A DNA stretch of 64,000 nucleotides from Streptomyces sp. CA-210063 (GCF_024612015.1 NZ_CP102512.1:7812001-7876000), one strand, 5' to 3'. Shown: positions 15,489 to 25,086, counted from the stretch's first letter. Numbers and translations: made by a program. The notes: generated by a model from the sequence alone, not told the origin.

Positions 15489-17186
15489 CTACCGCGGCTC
15501 CAGCTCCGCGATCCCGCCCTCCGGGATCACCTTGCCGTCCGCCCCGACCACCTTCCGGTCACCCAGCGGCTCGTCGAGCTGCACGGTCCGCTCCACCGCC
15601 TTGGCGATCATGATGCAGACCTTGCCCTCCCACGGGGTGCCGGTCACGGTCACCGTCACCTCGCCCGACTCCTCGCGCACCGAGGCCGAGTAGTCGCTGC
15701 ACACCCCGCCCCAGAAGGTCACGGTCAGCTCGTCGCCGTCGACGGTGTAGCCCTCGACCCGCACATCGTGCGAGGACGGTCCGGTGGACGGCGTGTCGTC
15801 CGGTTCACGGGGCTCCCCGGTCGGCTCCGACCGGGTCTCGGGGGAGGCCAGATACTTCGGGTCGATCGCCGGATGCGTCACTGTGAAGGTGTCCTCGGCC
15901 CCCGCCGGCCGCACCTCGAACAGCCAGGACGGCACCAGCGCCGGCCGGCCGTCCACCTGGTGCGAGGCGAGCCCGAACACCGCGTTCTCGACAGGGACCG
16001 CCTCCGGCTTCGGCAGCGTGGTCACCGGCTCGCACGGTGTCTCGTCCGCCACGGCCGTCCCGCTCTCGCCGGCCGCCTCCTTCTCACCCGCCAGCGGCAC
16101 GGGCCCGGTGCAGCCGCCGATGCCCTCGCGCCCGGTACCGACGCCCTGACCCGAGCCGTTCATCAGCTCCAGCGCCCGCTCCGCGTCCAGGACGGGGTAC
16201 GTGTCGCTCTTCACCGGCGCCTTCACGTTGCCGCTGCCGCCGACCACCTGGCCGTCGGCGCCTATCTGGATCCCGGTCGACCAGCCGTACGTGGGCAGCC
16301 CGCCGACCTGGGGATCGGCGTTCACCACCCGTACGGCGCCCATGAGCTGGGTGGCGTCGAGCTTGGCGTCGTCCTGGCCGACGGCCTTGAGCACGGGGGC
16401 CGCCGCCTCGCTCACGGGGTCGCCGCCCTCGGCCGCGCCGGACGTGCAGACATCGACCTTCTGGCAGTTGTCCGTGCCCGGCGTGAACCGGTCGAACGTC
16501 CACGTCCCCGGCGACTGCTTGTCGACCTGGAGCACCGGTCCCGAACCGTCCCCGGCGTTCCCCACCCGCCAGGACTCACCCTCGGCCGTCGGCTTGCCCT
16601 CCACACCGAGCGCCTGCGCGAGCCGGGTCACCTCGGCGGCCGTCACGTCGCCCTCGACGGAGTAGACGGGAGCCGAGCCGGGGCCGTCGGGGAGGTCGCC
16701 GTCCGCGCGGTAGGTCACCCCGTTGGGGTTCGGCTCACCGGGAGCGATGCCGTTCGAACCGCCACCGGTGTAGCCGTCGAGCGCCAGCGGCGGGGGAGTG
16801 CCGTCACCGCCGGGCGAGCCGGAGCCCCCGGCCCCACCGGGAGAGGTCGAGGCGAGAAGCGCCCCGCCACCCCCGACCAGCAGCACGGCGGCGGCCACCG
16901 CGGCCACGGCCGTACGGGAGCGCCGCCGACGTGGCGGCTCGGCACCGCCGACCTCTACGACATGACGGTCATCATCGCCGCCGCCCTCGTCCTTGTCGGC
17001 GCCCCCGGCTACGGCATGCTCGTCCTCGCCTTCGGAGCCCGCACCGTCGTCCACGTCACTCTCCGCAGCCGCGGGGGCCTCGTCGGCCTCGGTGACGTCA
17101 TCCCCGGCAGCCCTGATCTCCTCGGCGGCGTCGGGCTCGGGGCCCTCGTCCGGGTTCTCGGGGTTGTCGGGTCGCTCGGAGTTCAC
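15489..17186 (-). CDS. Large single-pass membrane-anchored protein of unknown function
   Basis: 565 residues from a GTG at 17186 with GAAGGAG seven bases upstream. The first 90 residues are very acidic and Ala/Glu/Asp-rich and probably cytoplasmic. RRRRSR is followed by one hydrophobic helix (AVAAVAAAVLLVGGGGALLA) and a Gly/Ser/Pro linker. About 430 residues then face outside, with pairs of cysteines (DNCQKVDVCTSG; CTGP, CEPV; GVCSDY, VCIM) that may form disulfides. Phrases such as AQALGVEG, VGNAGDGSGPVLQVDK and ALELMNG recall conserved Streptomyces membrane proteins, but I know no function. It is followed upstream by a small ORF at 17301 in the same direction. Confidence 0.85.
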   Translation of the reverse strand: MNSERPDNPENPDEGPEPDAAEEIRAAGDDVTEADEAPAAAESDVDDGAGSEGEDEHAVAGGADKDEGGGDDDRHVVEVGGAEPPRRRRSRTAVAAVAAAVLLVGGGGALLASTSPGGAGGSGSPGGDGTPPPLALDGYTGGGSNGIAPGEPNPNGVTYRADGDLPDGPGSAPVYSVEGDVTAAEVTRLAQALGVEGKPTAEGESWRVGNAGDGSGPVLQVDKQSPGTWTFDRFTPGTDNCQKVDVCTSGAAEGGDPVSEAAAPVLKAVGQDDAKLDATQLMGAVRVVNADPQVGGLPTYGWSTGIQIGADGQVVGGSGNVKAPVKSDTYPVLDAERALELMNGSGQGVGTGREGIGGCTGPVPLAGEKEAAGESGTAVADETPCEPVTTLPKPEAVPVENAVFGLASHQVDGRPALVPSWLFEVRPAGAEDTFTVTHPAIDPKYLASPETRSEPTGEPREPDDTPSTGPSSHDVRVEGYTVDGDELTVTFWGGVCSDYSASVREESGEVTVTVTGTPWEGKVCIMIAKAVERTVQLDEPLGDRKVVGADGKVIPEGGIAELEPR

Positions 17187-17300
17187 CGCATCGCTCCTTC
17201 GGCAGGTCGTACACCGCATCCCCTATACGGGGGACGGCGATGGGACGCGGCGGAGGAGCCGACGGTTCCCTGTCGGGGAGGGGAAGCCCGGCCGGACCCC

Positions 17301-17510
17301 TCAGTCGCCGTAGTCGGACATCGCGTCCACAAGCCGCGCGGAGGTCGCCGGCACCGTCACCCCGTGAATGAGCGAAGGAGACACCGGAGCCGTAATGACC
17401 TTCGCCGGGGCCGCCCAGTGCGGAGCCATCCGGGCGCAGTCGCCGCGCAGCGCCGCGAGGCCGCCGTCCGGGTCGAACGGAACGGTGCCGTGGATCTTGG
17501 GGTTCGTCAT
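17301..17510 (-). CDS. Small hypothetical protein, 69 residues
   Basis: An ATG-started ORF encoding MTNPKIHGTVPFDPDG and ending VDAMSDYGD. The composition (mixed, with HGTVPFDPDGGLAALR and ARMAPHWAAPAK) looks like a real protein rather than a frame shadow, and no other gene claims these bases. The ribosome binding site is weak. It lies 114 bases upstream of the 565-residue protein in the same direction and diverges from adoK. No function recognised. Confidence 0.5.
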   Translation of the reverse strand: MTNPKIHGTVPFDPDGGLAALRGDCARMAPHWAAPAKVITAPVSPSLIHGVTVPATSARLVDAMSDYGD

Positions 17511-17645
17511 ACCGGCACCGTATGCACCGCGAACCCCACGAAGAAAGCCCTACTATCGGGTAGTTTTGCCTGCTTCAGAGGGCGTGGACGACCCGGTAGC
17601 GTGAACTGTCAATCTCCTCTCCCTTCGCAGGAGCGTGTCCTCGCC

Positions 17646-18620
17646 GTGCGTATCGCAGTCTCCGGCTCCATCGCCACCGATCATCTGATGACCTTCCCGG
17701 GCCGCTTCGCCGACCAACTCGTAGCGGACCAACTGCACACGGTCTCCCTTTCCTTCCTGGTCGACCAGCTCGACGTACGCCGCGGCGGTGTCGGCGCGAA
17801 CATCGCGTTCGGCATGGGACAGCTCGGCACGCGCCCGATCCTGGTCGGCGCGGCGGGCTCCGACTTCGACGAATACCGTGCGTGGCTCGACCGGCACGGT
17901 GTGGACACGGCCTCCGTGCGCATCTCCGAGACGCTGCACACAGCCCGTTTCGTGTGCACCACGGACGCCGACCACAACCAGATCGGCTCCTTCTACACGG
18001 GCGCGATGAGCGAGGCCCGCCTCATCGAGCTGAAGACCGTCGCCGACCGCGTCGGCGGCCTCGACCTCGTCCTCATCGGCGCGGACGACCCCGAGGCGAT
18101 GCTCCGCCACACCGAGGAGTGCCGCTCCCGGAGCATCCCCTTCGCCGCGGACTTCTCCCAGCAGATCGCCCGCATGGACGGCGACGAGATCCGGATACTG
18201 CTGGACGGCGCCACGTACCTCTTCTCCAACGAGTACGAGAAGGGGCTCATCGAGTCCAAGACCGGGTGGTCCGACGCGGAGATCCTCGCGAAGGTCGGCC
18301 ACCGGGTGACCACGCTCGGCGCGAAGGGTGTCCGCATCGAGCGGGACGGGCACGACCCGATCGAGGTCGGCTGCCCCGAGGAGGAGCGGAAGGCCGAGCC
18401 CACGGGTGTCGGCGACGCGTTCCGTGCGGGGTTCCTCTCGGGGCTGGCCTGGGGTGTCTCGCTGGAGCGCGCCGCGCAGGTCGGGTGCATGCTCGCCACG
18501 CTGGTCATCGAGACGGTGGGTACGCAGGAGTACCAGCTGCGGCGGGCGCACTTCATGGACCGGTTCACGAAGGCGTACGGGCACGCCGCCGCCGAGGAAG
18601 TACAGGCTCACCTCGGCTGA
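17646..18620 (+). CDS. adoK: Adenosine kinase, PfkB/ribokinase family
   Basis: 324 residues beginning RIAVSGSIATDHLMTFPGRF, closely resembling the actinobacterial adenosine kinase of M. tuberculosis (Rv2202c). PfkB features are the glycine-rich RRGGVGANIAFGMGQLG and GVGDAFRAGFLSG, with the catalytic Asp at 257, plus AMSEARLIELK and SNEYEKGLIESKTGW. The enzyme phosphorylates adenosine to AMP in purine salvage. The start is a GTG at 17646 with GCAGGAG about 12 bases upstream, a little far. A promoter-like TACTAT lies about 90 bases upstream. Its position near ctaC and the IscA-type gene is the same as in mycobacteria, which supports the assignment. Annotation pipelines often call it simply carbohydrate kinase. 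Confidence 0.88.
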   Translation: MRIAVSGSIATDHLMTFPGRFADQLVADQLHTVSLSFLVDQLDVRRGGVGANIAFGMGQLGTRPILVGAAGSDFDEYRAWLDRHGVDTASVRISETLHTARFVCTTDADHNQIGSFYTGAMSEARLIELKTVADRVGGLDLVLIGADDPEAMLRHTEECRSRSIPFAADFSQQIARMDGDEIRILLDGATYLFSNEYEKGLIESKTGWSDAEILAKVGHRVTTLGAKGVRIERDGHDPIEVGCPEEERKAEPTGVGDAFRAGFLSGLAWGVSLERAAQVGCMLATLVIETVGTQEYQLRRAHFMDRFTKAYGHAAAEEVQAHLG

Positions 18621-18679
18621 GGTCGGTCTCCGCGACTACTCGTCCGCCGCGGTCGGTGCGTTGTCGGCCGCGGGTCGGA

Positions 18680-18762
18680 TGTGGCTGGTCGCGCCCACGC
18701 GGCGGAGCCGCACATCGACACAGCCCCGCGCCCTGAGGCCTTCGGCCTCAGGGCGCGGGGAT
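18680..18762. repeat. Dispersed intergenic palindromic repeat, copy D, with perfect hairpin
   Basis: GTGGCTGGTCGCGCCCACGC and GGCGGAGCCGCACATCGACA lead into a perfect 17-bp stem (18724-18740 with 18744-18760, containing CCCCGCGCCCTGAGGCC) with loop TTC. It lies between the convergent adoK and desulfurase genes and is well placed as a two-way terminator. Confidence 0.88.
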
Positions 18763-18772
18763 CCCTGTCCGA

Positions 18773-20155
18773 TCAGCTCAGCCTGCGCACCACATACGCC
18801 GAACCCCGCTCCGCCGGCTCCTCGCCCACGTACTCCTGGCCCCGCATCTCGCACCAGGCCGGAATGTCCAGGCGAGCGGCCTCGTCGTCGGACAGCACGC
18901 GGACCGTGCCCCCGACCGGCACCTCCCCGATCACCTTCGCCAACTCGATGACGGGGATCGGGCACCGCTTGCCGAGGGCGTCCACGACGAGGACGTCCTC
19001 CTTCTCCATGGACACGTCGGTGGTCACGGGCGCTCCCAGCTTCTCCCGCACCGCCGCGACCGCCCCCGGCATTGCGGCCAGGAACCGCTCGACGTCCTCC
19101 TCCACCGCCCCCGTCGGCAGCGACACCCGGACGTTCCCCTCACTCAGCACCCCCATGGCCCGCAGCACATGGCTGGGCGTCAGCGTGCTGCTCGTACAGG
19201 AGGACCCGGAGGATACGGAGAAGCCCTCGCGGTCCAGCTCGTGGAGCAATGTCTCCCCGTCGACATAGAGACAGGAGAAGGTGACGACCCCCGGCAGCCG
19301 GCGCTCCGGGTCCCCCACCACCTCCACGTCCGGCACCAGCGACGGCACCCGCGCACGGATCCGCTCCGTCAACTCCCGCAGCCGTGCGGCCTCCGCGTCC
19401 GCCTCCGCCCGTACGGCCCGCAGCGAGGCGGCGGCCGCCACGATCGCCGGGATGTTCTCGAAGCCGGCGGCCCGCCCCGACTCCCGCTCGTCGACGGGCC
19501 CTTGCGCCGCGAACCGCACACCCTTCCGTACGACGAGCAGTCCGACGCCGGACGGACCACCCCATTTATGGGCGCTGCCGGTCAACACCGACCAGTCCCC
19601 GTTCACCCGCCCCCACCCGAGCGACTGCGCCGCGTCCACCAGCAACGGCACGCCGGCCGCCCGGCACACCTCCGCCACCTCGGCCACCGGCTGCTCGGTC
19701 CCCACCTCATGGTTGGCCGACTGCAGACACGCGAGCGCGGTGTCGTCCCGCAGGGCACCGGCGTACGAGGACGTGGACACCGACCCGGTGCGCCCCACCG
19801 CCACCTGGGTGACCGTCCCACCCCCGGCCTCATGCACCTCCGCCGCGTGCAACACCGAAGAGTGTTCGACCGCCGACACGATCAGGTGCCCCCCGACCCG
19901 CCGCCGGCCCGCCAACACCCCCGCGATCCCGGTGTGCACGGCCCGCGTACCGGACGAGGTGAAGACCAGTTCGTCCGCCCGGCACCCCACGGCCTCGGCG
20001 GCGGCCTCCCGAGCCGCGTCCAGCAACAGCCGGGCCCGCCGCCCTTCCTTGTAGAGCCGGGCAGGATCGGCCCACCCCTCGTCCAACGAAGCCACCAGCG
20101 CCTGCCGGGCAACGGGATGAAGGGGAGCGGAAGAAGCAGCGTCGAAGTAGGCCAC
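18773..20155 (-). CDS. Cysteine desulfurase fused to a C-terminal TusA-like sulfurtransferase domain
   Basis: 460 residues in two parts. Residues 1-370 are a class V PLP enzyme of the NifS/IscS type: YFDAASSAPLHP, FTSSGTRAVHTG, VEHSS, LQSANHEVGTEQP, DAAQSLGWG, the PLP Lys197 in GSAHKWGGPSG, and the active-site Cys320 in SSGSSCTSS. It takes sulfur from cysteine as a persulfide. Residues about 386-460 are a TusA/SirA domain, VLVVDALGKRCPIPVIELAK, with the CP motif at 398-399, which accepts persulfide sulfur. The fusion suggests direct transfer from desulfurase to relay. It lies between adoK and ctaC, in opposite direction, near erpA. The target pathway (tRNA thiolation, molybdopterin, or Fe-S) is not shown by the sequence. 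Confidence 0.93.
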   Translation of the reverse strand: MAYFDAASSAPLHPVARQALVASLDEGWADPARLYKEGRRARLLLDAAREAAAEAVGCRADELVFTSSGTRAVHTGIAGVLAGRRRVGGHLIVSAVEHSSVLHAAEVHEAGGGTVTQVAVGRTGSVSTSSYAGALRDDTALACLQSANHEVGTEQPVAEVAEVCRAAGVPLLVDAAQSLGWGRVNGDWSVLTGSAHKWGGPSGVGLLVVRKGVRFAAQGPVDERESGRAAGFENIPAIVAAAASLRAVRAEADAEAARLRELTERIRARVPSLVPDVEVVGDPERRLPGVVTFSCLYVDGETLLHELDREGFSVSSGSSCTSSTLTPSHVLRAMGVLSEGNVRVSLPTGAVEEDVERFLAAMPGAVAAVREKLGAPVTTDVSMEKEDVLVVDALGKRCPIPVIELAKVIGEVPVGGTVRVLSDDEAARLDIPAWCEMRGQEYVGEEPAERGSAYVVRRLS

Positions 20156-20179
20156 AGGCCCACGCTATAAGCAGAGGCT

Positions 20180-20275
20180 GGGGGCGGCGCCCCTTAAGGG
20201 GCGCGGGGCTGTGACCATATGCGGCTCCGCCGCGTGGGCGCGAACAACCACAACCCACCCGCACCCGCCAAACCA
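20180..20275. repeat. Dispersed intergenic palindromic repeat, copy E
   Basis: GGCGCCCCTTAAGGGGCGCG then GGGCTGTGACCATATGCGGC, TCCGCCGCGTGGGCGCGAAC and CCACCCGCACCCGCC. It lies upstream of both the desulfurase (20155) and ctaC (20493), an uncommon divergent-promoter position for the family. Confidence 0.8.
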
Positions 20276-20383
20276 CCCGAACTCCCGAGCTATTAGGTGC
20301 CCCCGGCACCTCGAAGAGCCGCTACAAGTGACCCCCGGCGAGTTGGTACCCCCTCCCCGCGCGACCCCAAAACGCGTCCAGTA

Positions 20384-20427
20384 GGGTTTGGTCCGCATAA
20401 ACATCCAAACCCCTGCCCGTCGCAGGG
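20384..20427 (+). promoter_or_regulatory. Overlapping hairpins in the ctaC leader
   Basis: GGGTTTGG at 20384-20391 pairs perfectly with CCAAACCC at 20405-20412. CCCTGC at 20411-20416 pairs with GCAGGG at 20422-20427. The two hairpins share bases 20411-20412. TAGGGT at 20382-20387 resembles a -10 element, which would place transcription start within this structure. This is 65-110 bases before the ctaC start and could be an operator or a leader RNA switch. Confidence 0.5.
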
Positions 20428-20492
20428 CGGCGACCGACCAGCGAGAAGGCCGCAGCCACACCGCGCGGGCGAGACTCTCGGGAAGGCGCTAC

Positions 20493-21485
20493 GTGAGTCC
20501 CAACGGCTCCGACCTCCCCCGCTGCCTGAAGAGCGCGGGTGGTACCCCCATGCCGCGGCGCCCGATGCGGCGGAAGCTGCTGCAGGCACTGACTGCGGGC
20601 CTGGTCCTGGCGACCGCCACCGGTTGCACATACAAGGACTTCCCCCGCCTTGGTATGCCCACCCCGACCACGGAAGAGGCTCCGCGGATCCTCTCCCTCT
20701 GGCAGGGTTCGTGGGCCGCCGCGCTCGCCACGGGCGTACTGGTCTGGGGCCTGATCCTGTGGAGTGCTTTCTTCCACCGGCGCAGCCGCACCAAGGTCGA
20801 AGTTCCCCCCCAGACCCGGTACAACATGCCCATCGAGGCGCTGTACACGGTCGTCCCGCTGATCATCGTCTCGGTGCTCTTCTACTTCACAGCCCGCGAC
20901 GAGTCGAAGCTCCTCGACACGTCGAAGAAGCCCGACCTCACGGTCAACGTGGTCGGCTTCCAGTGGAGCTGGTGCTTCAACTACGTCGAGAACGTCGACG
21001 GCTCGGAAGGCGACGCGAAGACCGACGAGAACCTGGCCGCCATCCCGGACCGGTTCAAGAAGGACTTCCCGCAGAGCGCCGGCGGCGTCTACACCTGTGG
21101 CATCCCCGGTGACGAGAACCCGCAGACCGGCAACCCCGGCCCGACCCTCTGGCTCCCCAAGGGCAAGACGGTCCGCTTCGTCCTCACCTCGCGTGACGTC
21201 ATCCACTCCTTCTGGGTGGTGCCGTTCCTGATGAAGCAGGACGTCATCCCGGGCCACACCAACGCTTTCCAGGTCACCCCCAACCAGGAGGGCACCTTCC
21301 TGGGCAAGTGCGCCGAACTCTGCGGCGTGGACCACTCTCGGATGCTCTTCAACGTGAAGGTCGTCTCCCCCGAGCGCTACGAGCAGCACCTCAAGGAGCT
21401 CGCGGAGAAGGGTCAGACCGGTTACGTCCCGGCCGGCATTGAGCAGACGAGCCACGAGAAGAACCGGGAGACGAACCAACTGTGA
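20493..21485 (+). CDS. ctaC: Cytochrome c oxidase subunit II (aa3-type), lipoprotein
   Basis: 330 residues from a GTG with GGAAGG upstream. A basic N-region and hydrophobic stretch end at TATGC, with Cys45 the likely lipidated residue. Two membrane helices follow ([42 protein letters not shown]). The outer cupredoxin domain has the CuA site: the early His in [10 protein letters not shown], then Cys273, Cys277, His281 and Met284 in [14 protein letters not shown]. CuA receives electrons from cytochrome c; here from the diheme QcrC in the bc1-aa3 supercomplex. The stop overlaps the ctaD start as GTGA. An insert of about 35 residues ([20 protein letters not shown] region) is typical of actinobacteria. 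Confidence 0.97.
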   Translation: MSPNGSDLPRCLKSAGGTPMPRRPMRRKLLQALTAGLVLATATGCTYKDFPRLGMPTPTTEEAPRILSLWQGSWAAALATGVLVWGLILWSAFFHRRSRTKVEVPPQTRYNMPIEALYTVVPLIIVSVLFYFTARDESKLLDTSKKPDLTVNVVGFQWSWCFNYVENVDGSEGDAKTDENLAAIPDRFKKDFPQSAGGVYTCGIPGDENPQTGNPGPTLWLPKGKTVRFVLTSRDVIHSFWVVPFLMKQDVIPGHTNAFQVTPNQEGTFLGKCAELCGVDHSRMLFNVKVVSPERYEQHLKELAEKGQTGYVPAGIEQTSHEKNRETNQL

Positions 21486-23227
21486 GCATCCTCAACGAAC
21501 CTCAGGGTGCTGCCGCCGCCGAGGGCTCGTACGAAGACGAGCTCCCGGTCCGGCGCAAGCAGCCCGGCAACGTCGTGGTGAAGTGGCTGACGACCACCGA
21601 CCACAAGACGATCGGCACGCTGTACCTGGTCACGTCGTTCGCGTTCTTCTGCATCGGCGGCGTCATGGCGCTCTTCATGCGCGCCGAGCTCGCCCGCCCG
21701 GGCACGCAGATCATGTCGAACGAGCAGTTCAACCAGGCGTTCACGATGCACGGCACGATCATGCTGCTGATGTTCGCGACGCCGCTGTTCGCCGGATTCG
21801 CGAACTGGATCATGCCGCTGCAGATCGGCGCGCCGGACGTGGCGTTCCCGCGGCTGAACATGTTCGCGTACTGGCTTTACCTCTTCGGCTCGCTGATCGC
21901 GGTCGGTGGCTTCCTCACCCCGCAGGGCGCGGCCGACTTCGGCTGGTTCGCCTACAGCCCGCTGTCGGACGCGGTCCGCAGCCCGGGCATCGGCGCCGAC
22001 ATGTGGATCATGGGTCTGGCCTTCTCCGGCTTCGGCACGATCCTCGGCTCGGTCAACTTCATCACCACGATCATCTGCATGCGCGCGCCCGGCATGACCA
22101 TGTTCCGCATGCCGATCTTCACCTGGAACGTGCTGCTGACCGGTGTCCTGGTCCTGCTCGCCTTCCCGGTCCTCGCGGCCGCGCTGTTCGCCCTGGAGGC
22201 GGACCGCAAGTTCGGTGCGCATGTCTTCGACGCGGCCAACGGCGGCGCGTTGCTGTGGCAACACCTCTTCTGGTTCTTCGGCCATCCAGAGGTGTACATC
22301 ATCGCCCTGCCGTTCTTCGGCATCATCTCCGAGGTCATCCCGGTCTTCTCCCGCAAGCCGATGTTCGGCTACATGGGTCTGATCGGCGCGACCATCGCGA
22401 TCGCCGGCCTCTCGGTGACGGTGTGGGCGCACCACATGTACGTCACCGGTGGAGTGCTCCTACCGTTCTTCTCCTTCATGACGTTCCTCATCGCCGTGCC
22501 AACGGGCGTGAAGTTCTTCAACTGGATCGGAACGATGTGGAAGGGCTCGCTGTCCTTCGAGACACCGATGCTCTGGGCGACCGGCTTCCTGATCACCTTC
22601 ACCTTCGGTGGTCTGACCGGTGTCATCCTGGCCTCGCCGCCGATGGACTTCCACGTCTCGGACTCGTACTTCGTGGTGGCGCACTTCCACTACGTGGTGT
22701 TCGGCACCGTCGTGTTCGCGATGTTCTCCGGCTTCCACTTCTGGTGGCCGAAGATGACGGGCAAGATGCTCGACGAGCGCCTGGGCAAGATCACCTTCTG
22801 GACGCTGTTCATCGGCTTCCACGGCACCTTCCTCGTCCAGCACTGGCTGGGCGCCGAGGGCATGCCGCGCCGGTACGCGGACTACCTCGCGGCCGACGGA
22901 TTCACCGCGCTGAACACGATCTCCACGATCGCCTCGTTCGTGCTCGGTCTGTCGATCCTGCCGTTCCTCTACAACGTGTGGAAGACCGCCAAGTACGGCA
23001 AGCCCGTCGAGGTCGACGACCCGTGGGGCTACGGCCGTTCGCTGGAGTGGGCGACCTCCTGCCCGCCGCCGCGGCACAACTTCCTCACCCTGCCGCGGAT
23101 CCGCAGTGAATCCCCGGCGTTCGACCTGCACCACCCGGAGATCGCCGCGCTCGAGCAGCTCGCGCACGGCGGTCACGGCGCCGGCGAGCTGGCGAGCAGC
23201 GGCAGCGGCAAGGAGGCCGGCAAGTGA
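21482..23227 (+). CDS. ctaD: Cytochrome c oxidase subunit I
   Basis: 581 residues with 12 transmembrane segments. Heme and CuB ligands are visible in [12 protein letters not shown] (heme a His), [11 protein letters not shown] (CuB His and the cross-linked Tyr), [10 protein letters not shown] (CuB His pair) and [11 protein letters not shown] (heme ligands). This is the catalytic subunit reducing oxygen to water and pumping protons. It starts at a GTG overlapping the ctaC stop and ends overlapping the ctaF start, so the three genes are translationally coupled. The C-terminal tail ([26 protein letters not shown]) is soluble and flexible. Confidence 0.98.
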   Translation: MSILNEPQGAAAAEGSYEDELPVRRKQPGNVVVKWLTTTDHKTIGTLYLVTSFAFFCIGGVMALFMRAELARPGTQIMSNEQFNQAFTMHGTIMLLMFATPLFAGFANWIMPLQIGAPDVAFPRLNMFAYWLYLFGSLIAVGGFLTPQGAADFGWFAYSPLSDAVRSPGIGADMWIMGLAFSGFGTILGSVNFITTIICMRAPGMTMFRMPIFTWNVLLTGVLVLLAFPVLAAALFALEADRKFGAHVFDAANGGALLWQHLFWFFGHPEVYIIALPFFGIISEVIPVFSRKPMFGYMGLIGATIAIAGLSVTVWAHHMYVTGGVLLPFFSFMTFLIAVPTGVKFFNWIGTMWKGSLSFETPMLWATGFLITFTFGGLTGVILASPPMDFHVSDSYFVVAHFHYVVFGTVVFAMFSGFHFWWPKMTGKMLDERLGKITFWTLFIGFHGTFLVQHWLGAEGMPRRYADYLAADGFTALNTISTIASFVLGLSILPFLYNVWKTAKYGKPVEVDDPWGYGRSLEWATSCPPPRHNFLTLPRIRSESPAFDLHHPEIAALEQLAHGGHGAGELASSGSGKEAGK

Positions 23228-23622
23228 AGATCCAGGGCAAGATGTTCATCTGGCTGAGCGTCTTCGTGCTCGCCATGGCGATCGTCTATGGCTACTGGTC
23301 GAAGGAGCCGGCCGGTACCACGGCGCTCTTCCTGGCCTTCGGCCTGTGCATCATGGTCGGCTACTACCTGGCCTTCACGGCCCGGCGGGTCGACGTGGGC
23401 GCGCAGGACGACAAGGAGGCCGATGTCGCGGACGACGCCGGTGAGCTGGGCTTCTTCAGCCCGCACAGCTGGCAGCCGCTCTCCCTCGGCATCGGTGGCG
23501 CGCTCGCCTTCATGGGCGTCGTCTTCGGCTGGTGGCTGCTGTACTTCTCGGCCCCGATCATCCTGATCGGCCTGTGGGGCTGGGTCTTCGAGTACTACCG
23601 CGGCGAGAACCAGAACCAGTAA
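23224..23622 (+). CDS. ctaF: Cytochrome c oxidase subunit IV, actinobacterial CtaF
   Basis: 132 residues with four hydrophobic segments, starting [28 protein letters not shown], ending [12 protein letters not shown]. This small subunit is specific to the actinobacterial aa3 oxidase and links into the supercomplex. It begins at a GTG overlapping the ctaD stop codon (GTGA). A strong terminator follows 17 bases after the stop, so ctaC-ctaD-ctaF form a unit. Confidence 0.96.
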   Translation: MKIQGKMFIWLSVFVLAMAIVYGYWSKEPAGTTALFLAFGLCIMVGYYLAFTARRVDVGAQDDKEADVADDAGELGFFSPHSWQPLSLGIGGALAFMGVVFGWWLLYFSAPIILIGLWGWVFEYYRGENQNQ

Positions 23623-23638
23623 CACGCGCCGAGCGCAC

Positions 23639-23675
23639 GGAAGCCCGGACACTCCGACAGGAGGTCCGGGCTTCC
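23639..23675 (+). terminator. Terminator after ctaF
   Basis: GGAAGCCCGGAC at 23639-23650 pairs perfectly with GTCCGGGCTTCC at 23664-23675, followed by CCCTTTT. A classical intrinsic terminator. Confidence 0.92.
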
Positions 23676-23752
23676 CCCTTTTGCCACGCCGGACGTAGCT
23701 CACTCGGGTCACCCGGCGCGCCGTGCTCGACGGGTGTTCCTACGTTGAACTC

Positions 23753-25000
23753 ATGAGCACTTCACCCCGTAACCGCACGGTCGTCAGCTGCGTCCTGCTG
23801 GTGGTCTCCCTGGGAGCGGGCGTCACCGCCTGCGGTTCCGGCGGACACCCGCTCTCGGGCAGGCCGTACGACGCTGCCGACCAGATCTCCTTCAACGCCC
23901 CCTCCGGGGAGCGCGAGAAGGTCGACCCGGACAAGCCGCTGGAAGTCACCGCCGACGACGACGGGCGGATCACCGACGTCACCGCCGTGGACGCCGCAGG
24001 ACGGTATGTGGCGGGCGAACTCTCCGCCGACGGCGGTCGCTGGCACTCCACCTCACCGCTCGCCGCCAACGCCCGCTACACGGTCCGGGTGAGCACCGAG
24101 GACGAGGACGGCGCCCCCGGCCGCGAGACCCTCACCTTCCACACCGGCCGCCCCGTCACCAAGAAGCGCCTCGACGTCACCTTCGGCCCCGAGGCGGGCA
24201 AGTACGGCGTCGGCCAGCCCGTCACCGCCGACCTCAGCGTCCCCGTCAAGGACAAGGCGTCCCGCGCGATAGTCGAGCGGGCCCTGAAGGTCGACTCCCT
24301 GCCCTCCGCGGAAGGCGCCTGGCACTGGGTGGACGACAAGAAGCTCCACTACCGCCCCAAGGAGTACTGGCCCGCGAACGCCACCATCGAGGTCCGCAGC
24401 AACCTGGACGGCATCAAGATCGGCGACCGTCTCTGGGGCGGAACGGCCGAGCCCCTCCGGCTGACCACCGGCGACAAGATCGTCGCTGTCACGGACGCCG
24501 CGGCGCACCGTATGACCGTCTACAAGAACGACCAGGTCATCAAGGAGATCCCGGTCACCACGGGCATGCCCGGCTACGACACCCGCAACGGCGTCAAGGT
24601 CGTCCTGGCCAAGGAAGGTACCGTTCGCATGACCAGCGCCAGCATAGGTGCCGCGGACTTCTACGACCTGACCGTCCACCACTCCGTCAGGGTCACCAAC
24701 AGCGGCGAGTACGTCCACGCCGCCCCCTGGTCCACCGGCTCCCAGGGATACGCCAACGTCAGCCACGGCTGCACCGGCATGAGCACCGCCAACGCCCAGT
24801 GGTTCTACGACACCATCAACGAGGGCGACATCGTCCAGGTCGTCAACTCGGGCGGCGACACCATGGCCCCCTTCGGCAACGGCTTCGGCGACTGGAACCT
24901 CGACTGGAAGAACTGGAGCGCGGGCAGCGCGCTGGTGGGCGGTACGAAGGAAGTACCCGCTCCCCAGGAATACGCCCGCTTGCGACCGGAGTCAGTCTGA
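23753..25000 (+). CDS. L,D-transpeptidase (YkuD) lipoprotein with Ig-like domains
   Basis: 415 residues. The signal peptide ends in a lipobox, GVTAC, with Cys27 lipidated. Residues about 45-250 form two Ig-like beta domains, as in mycobacterial LdtMt2 (ALKVDSLPSAEGAWHWVDDKKLHYRPKEYWPANATIEV is intact and typical). The YkuD catalytic domain follows from about 260, with HHSVRVTNSGEYVHAAPWS and the nucleophile Cys340 in SHGCTGMS. Such enzymes make 3-3 cross-links between diaminopimelate residues in the wall. It stands after the oxidase operon with its own promoter region. In this family the residue after SHGC varies; here TG is unusual beside the more common TN or LN. Confidence 0.95.
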   Translation: MSTSPRNRTVVSCVLLVVSLGAGVTACGSGGHPLSGRPYDAADQISFNAPSGEREKVDPDKPLEVTADDDGRITDVTAVDAAGRYVAGELSADGGRWHSTSPLAANARYTVRVSTEDEDGAPGRETLTFHTGRPVTKKRLDVTFGPEAGKYGVGQPVTADLSVPVKDKASRAIVERALKVDSLPSAEGAWHWVDDKKLHYRPKEYWPANATIEVRSNLDGIKIGDRLWGGTAEPLRLTTGDKIVAVTDAAAHRMTVYKNDQVIKEIPVTTGMPGYDTRNGVKVVLAKEGTVRMTSASIGAADFYDLTVHHSVRVTNSGEYVHAAPWSTGSQGYANVSHGCTGMSTANAQWFYDTINEGDIVQVVNSGGDTMAPFGNGFGDWNLDWKNWSAGSALVGGTKEVPAPQEYARLRPESV

Positions 25001-25002
25001 GG

Positions 25003-25086
25003 GGGGCGCCCTGAAGGGGCGCGGGCCTGTGACATATGCGGCTACGCCGCGTGGGCGCGACCAGCCACAATCAACCCGCACCCGCC
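25003..25086. repeat. Dispersed intergenic palindromic repeat, copy F
   Basis: GGCGCCCTGAAGGGGCGCGG, GCCTGTGACATATGCGGCTA, CGCCGCGTGGGCGCGACCAG and CAACCCGCACCCGCC. Lies between the convergent L,D-transpeptidase and pseudo-receiver genes. Confidence 0.83.

Noticed and set aside
15471..17645. Possible N-terminal extension of adoK by over 700 codons
   Set aside because: The extension is antisense to the 565-residue protein and has no similarity; family start is near GTG 17646.
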